Shown: positions 61,491 through 64,000 of the stretch, one piece after another
Layout: every line of letters starts with the position of its first letter
How positions within the stretch are numbered: the stretch's first letter is position 1
Assembly (NCBI GenBank): GCA_964509195.1
Contig: CAZDWJ010000015.1
Span: 1 to 64,000 of the forward strand
DNA from: UBA4802 sp964509195
Lineage (GTDB): Bacteria; Spirochaetota; UBA4802; UB4802
Direction: 5' to 3'
Length of the DNA: 64,000 bases
Notes under the pieces: model-generated
The model's database searches: none
Told to the model about the DNA's origin: nothing
The model's input: the letters and a program-made list of their open reading frames with translations, nothing else
Translations under genes and position numbers: made by a program

Positions 61491-61949
61491 TTATTTAACT
61501 TCAAACCTTACCATAGTCACAACATTACTTGTTGACAAGATGATATCAAAATATTTGTCAGGCTCAAGATACGTTATGCGAATGCGGCCATCATTTAACG
61601 TAACTTCTTCCTGAGGTGTTCCCATAATCTTGATCACCTGATCTCTGGTCATGCCAATATTTATATTTCTGATTTTCCCACCTTTCCATTCAGGATAAAA
61701 TAAAATTTGACGTATCATTTCCCTGTGGAATACAAAACCAAACTGCAAGTAGTCAAAGATAATATAATCTTCTTCTTTTGTAGGTCCTCTGTCAATATGC
61801 ATTTTAATTGGAACGCCATACTTACAAAAAACCTTTGAGTGACGCGCACCAAGCTGATCAATTAATTCATCTGCTGATGGTGTTTTGTCTGCTGCAATAA
61901 AAAGAATCGCTACTGCAACAACCGCTACAATACTTAATGCACGCTTCAT
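61491..61949 (-). CDS. secreted protein with BamE/SmpA-like fold
   Basis: A 152-residue protein with a signal peptide (MKRALSIVAVVAVAILFIAA) and a C-terminal BamE-like half: RNINIGMTRDQVIKIMGTPQ, VTLNDGRIRITYLEPD. Such small folds occur in outer-membrane assembly factors and in lipoprotein inhibitors; the N-terminal half (GVPIKMHIDRGPTKEEDYII) is unassigned. The start at 61949 follows AAGGAGGCTTCAT; the frame extends 21 codons upstream. Confidence 0.7.
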   Translation of the reverse strand: MKRALSIVAVVAVAILFIAADKTPSADELIDQLGARHSKVFCKYGVPIKMHIDRGPTKEEDYIIFDYLQFGFVFHREMIRQILFYPEWKGGKIRNINIGMTRDQVIKIMGTPQEEVTLNDGRIRITYLEPDKYFDIILSTSNVVTMVRFEVK

Positions 61950-62037
61950 ATGAAGCCTCCTTATAATTTGAATATAGTGAACAACATCATTCTGTATTGT
62001 GCCATAAATCATAATTTAACGCAAGTGATTTTTTTTG

Positions 62038-62088
62038 GCGATAGTTACTGGTAAAAAACTCATTATGACAATTCACAGTAACTATCGC
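62038..62088. repeat. inverted pair of the GCGATAGTTACTG word
   Basis: GCGATAGTTACTG (62038-62050) and its exact inverse CAGTAACTATCGC (62076-62088) face each other across 25 bases between two divergent genes. Both are copies of the word that recurs through the window. The pair could form a 13-bp stem. Confidence 0.8.
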
Positions 62089-62110
62089 TTAAATTTATTT
62101 TCTTCTGACA

Positions 62111-62128
62111 TAAATTAGTCTTGACTAA
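62111..62128. promoter_or_regulatory. putative DtxR-family operator
   Basis: A perfect palindrome, AATTAGTC-TT-GACTAATT. It overlaps the -35 of TTGACT (62119-62124), 17-base spacer, TAAATT (62142-62147). Binding there would block the promoter of the regulator-feoB operon. Confidence 0.75.
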
Positions 62129-62190
62129 TTATATTATATATATTAAATTGTACTTGTGAGTAACTTATTGATACCAATAATCAGTGTACT

Positions 62191-62919
62191 ATGAGAATGA
62201 GAAAACGACGCGGTAACCTCTTTGCCTTCAGCAACCACAATGATATGGGCAATGACACAGCTTTATCTCCCAATATGGAAGATTACATGGAAAACATCTC
62301 AATGCTATTAAAAGAGCACGATATTGTCCGTGTAAAAGATATAGCCAAAAAATTAAATATAAAGATGCCCAGTGTAACAGCTGCGTTACAAAAGCTAAAA
62401 GAAAAAGGTCTTGTTGATTATGAAAAATATGGTCATGTACAGCTTACTGCTAAGGGAAAAGAAGTAGCCGATAGCATCTATGAAAAGCATTCATTTCTTA
62501 CAGAATTTTTCAAAGAAATTTTGAGCATGGATACACAAAAAGCTGAAGAAGAAGCGTGTAAATTGGAACACCATTTAAGCTCAGATGCCAGCAACCGAAT
62601 GCAACGCTTTGTGGAATTCTACAAGCAGGAACAGCTGGACGAGCAGCAATGGATTAACAGGCTTGACAGTGCACTTGAAGAAAAGCGTTTAAGCGAACTT
62701 AAAGAAGGTGAAAGAGCCAAAATTATACGAATACTGGGAAGCGGTCCATTAAAAAAACGCCTTCTTGAAATGGGTTTCAGAAAAGGTGAAATTATTCACG
62801 TGATAAAATATGCACCTCTAAAAGACCCCATCGAAATATCTATCAAAGATTTTTTACTGTCCATTCGTGTGGAAGAAGCTCATTCTATTATTGTAAAACC
62901 ATTGCAAAGCTATGACTAA
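62191..62919 (+). CDS. DtxR/MntR-family metalloregulator
   Basis: A 242-residue regulator: winged helix at about residues 30-90 (MEDYMENISMLLKEHDIVRV, VKDIAKKLNIKMPSVTAALQKL), a dimerisation domain with metal-ligand residues (EEEACKLEHHLSSDASNRM) and a C-terminal FeoA/SH3-like domain (about 168-240: LSELKEGERAKIIRILG, KKRLLEMGFRKGEIIHV). This is the full-length DtxR/IdeR plan. It overlaps feoB by 8 bases and has a palindrome in its promoter, so it likely represses iron uptake when Fe(II) is sufficient. The start has no clear ribosome-binding site. Confidence 0.9.
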   Translation: MRMRKRRGNLFAFSNHNDMGNDTALSPNMEDYMENISMLLKEHDIVRVKDIAKKLNIKMPSVTAALQKLKEKGLVDYEKYGHVQLTAKGKEVADSIYEKHSFLTEFFKEILSMDTQKAEEEACKLEHHLSSDASNRMQRFVEFYKQEQLDEQQWINRLDSALEEKRLSELKEGERAKIIRILGSGPLKKRLLEMGFRKGEIIHVIKYAPLKDPIEISIKDFLLSIRVEEAHSIIVKPLQSYD

Positions 62920-64000
62920 AAAAACTATAATCATAGGCCTTATTGGCAATCCCAATTGTGGTAAAACAACTATCTTCAATGCTCTCACTGGAGCACGTCA
63001 GAAGGTTGCAAACTGGGCAGGTGTTACCGTTGAACGCCGCGAAGGAATTTTCAATCACAAGGGATACACCATCAAGGTGGTTGACCTGCCAGGTGCGTAT
63101 AGCCTCACATCGTTCAGCATGGAAGAGCTGATAACACGAAATTTCATCATAAATGATCGACCACATTTTATTATTAATGTTGTGGATGCAGGCAATTTAG
63201 AACGCAACCTGTACCTCACCACACAACTCATTGAAATAGAAGCACCTGTGATTATTGCTCTCAATATGATAGATGAAGCATATGATAAAGGCTTGACTAT
63301 TAATACAGAAAAGCTCAGTGAATTATTTTCCATGCCTGTTGTTCCTACTGTTGGGACTAAAAATATAGGCATAGAACAACTTAAAGATACTATTGTCGAT
63401 AGCTATGAAAAGCAAATAACACGCCGGAAAATTGTGATACCTTATGGCAATGACATTGAACAGGCAATCCAAACGCTACAGACGCTTATTGAAGAAAATC
63501 CTATTGAATACTCATCACGCTGGCTGGCTATAAGTTTACTTGAAGGAGATATCGACGCTGCGAAAAAGATACATCGATTGCCGAATGCAGAAGATATCAG
63601 TAACTTTGTATTGCAATTTAGAAAAAAATTAGCTATCGTTTTTAATGATGACATCGAAACCGTATTTTCAGATATGCGTTATGGCTTCATAAGTGGTGCC
63701 TTGAAAGAAGCAGTGCATAAAAAACCTGTAAAGCGTTATGACATCACACAAAAAATAGACTTGATTGTCCTAAATAGATATTTTGGCTTCCCATTACTAT
63801 TTGTTATACTTTTCATTCTATTTCATTTAACATTTATTTTGGGAGAATACCCAAAGCAGCTGATTGAATTAGCTGTACAATGGATAAGCAATCTCAGTGC
63901 TCACATATTACCCAAAGGTCAATTGCAAAATCTTATTGTACAGGGAATCATTGGCGGTGTTGGCAGCGTTATTGTTTTCCTGCCCAACATATTGATTTTG
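62912..64000 (+). CDS. feoB: ferrous iron transporter FeoB, cut by window edge
   Basis: The first 363 residues of FeoB: GTPase domain with P-loop IGNPNCGKTT, switch I/II (NWAGVTVERREG and VVDLPGAYSLTS), NMID (G4), then the start of the membrane domain at about residue 285 (FGFPLLFVILFILFHLTFIL). GTP-dependent uptake of Fe(II) at the inner membrane. The ATG lies inside the last codons of the regulator gene. Continues beyond the window. Confidence 0.96.
   Translation, partial: MTKKTIIIGLIGNPNCGKTTIFNALTGARQKVANWAGVTVERREGIFNHKGYTIKVVDLPGAYSLTSFSMEELITRNFIINDRPHFIINVVDAGNLERNLYLTTQLIEIEAPVIIALNMIDEAYDKGLTINTEKLSELFSMPVVPTVGTKNIGIEQLKDTIVDSYEKQITRRKIVIPYGNDIEQAIQTLQTLIEENPIEYSSRWLAISLLEGDIDAAKKIHRLPNAEDISNFVLQFRKKLAIVFNDDIETVFSDMRYGFISGALKEAVHKKPVKRYDITQKIDLIVLNRYFGFPLLFVILFILFHLTFILGEYPKQLIELAVQWISNLSAHILPKGQLQNLIVQGIIGGVGSVIVFLPNILIL

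Noticed and set aside
1083..62088. GCGATAG word as a KOPS-type strand-polarised motif
   Set aside because: Copies are nearly balanced on both strands (11 versus 15) over the window, which does not fit a strongly polarised segregation signal.
62191..62919. Novel fusion of a repressor with FeoA
   Set aside because: Full-length DtxR/IdeR proteins normally carry a C-terminal SH3/FeoA-like domain, so this is the standard plan.
1..64000. CRISPR array, prophage or integrated conjugative element
   Set aside because: No regularly spaced direct repeats, cas genes, phage structural genes or conjugation genes were seen. The lone Xer-type recombinase lies among housekeeping genes.

Overview
The window is 64 kb of AT-rich bacterial chromosome (about 37% GC by eye). 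It has a short assembly gap at 35032-35041 and a feoB gene cut by the right edge. The gene content suggests an anaerobe or microaerophile with an outer membrane. Evidence: flavodiiron protein, superoxide reductase, rubrerythrin and cytochrome bd; a TolC/MacAB exporter; an Mpl-type meso-DAP muropeptide ligase; a BamE-like lipoprotein-assembly fold. Spirochaetota is a reasonable guess, but nothing here proves it.

Layout. 0.7-6.7 kb (+): an oxygen/peroxide defence island (fprA, perR, a metal-binding domain protein, rubredoxin, cydAB, superoxide reductase, rubrerythrin), followed by a membrane sulfatase-fold enzyme. 8.97-27.1 kb (-): an 18 kb catabolic regulon of 19 genes in three transcription units. 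Each unit starts at a copy of one palindrome and one unit encodes a TetR regulator. It holds an acyl-CoA synthetase, two acyl-CoA dehydrogenases, MaoC and crotonase hydratases, four thiolase-fold proteins without the usual cysteine, four DUF35 zinc-ribbon/OB proteins (two fused to other domains), an SCP2 lipid-binding protein, an IpdAB-like CoA-transferase and a beta-keto-acid cleavage enzyme. No 3-hydroxyacyl-CoA dehydrogenase is present. Together this points to aldol-type shortening of a branched, sterol-like or cyclic acyl-CoA rather than ordinary beta-oxidation.

27.3-35.4 kb (-): queA, a SpoIID-like lipoprotein, a Xer-type recombinase and a TolC-MacA-MacB exporter. 36-45.8 kb: tRNA-Tyr and tRNA-Thr, then a glycosylation cluster (two ArnT-like transferases, two GT2 enzymes, a flippase-like protein, a DUF218 protein, a methyltransferase, an FrhB-like Fe-S protein). 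46.0-46.7 kb: a decayed IS30 transposase. 46.9-57 kb: a ThiF/MoeB enzyme, a divergent PPDK-like protein with an unknown partner, tRNA-Gly, hisF, a lipoprotein, a MITE, a TrpB2-type tryptophan synthase behind a leader peptide with four consecutive Trp codons, and mpl. 57.3-64 kb: an XRE-cupin regulator, a DUF362 protein, a membrane sensor ATPase, a BamE-like protein, and a DtxR-family regulator with feoB behind a perfect 18-bp palindrome.

Across the whole window the word GCGATAG (often GCGATAGTTACTG) recurs at least 26 times on both strands, about five times more than base composition predicts. No annotated feature explains it.
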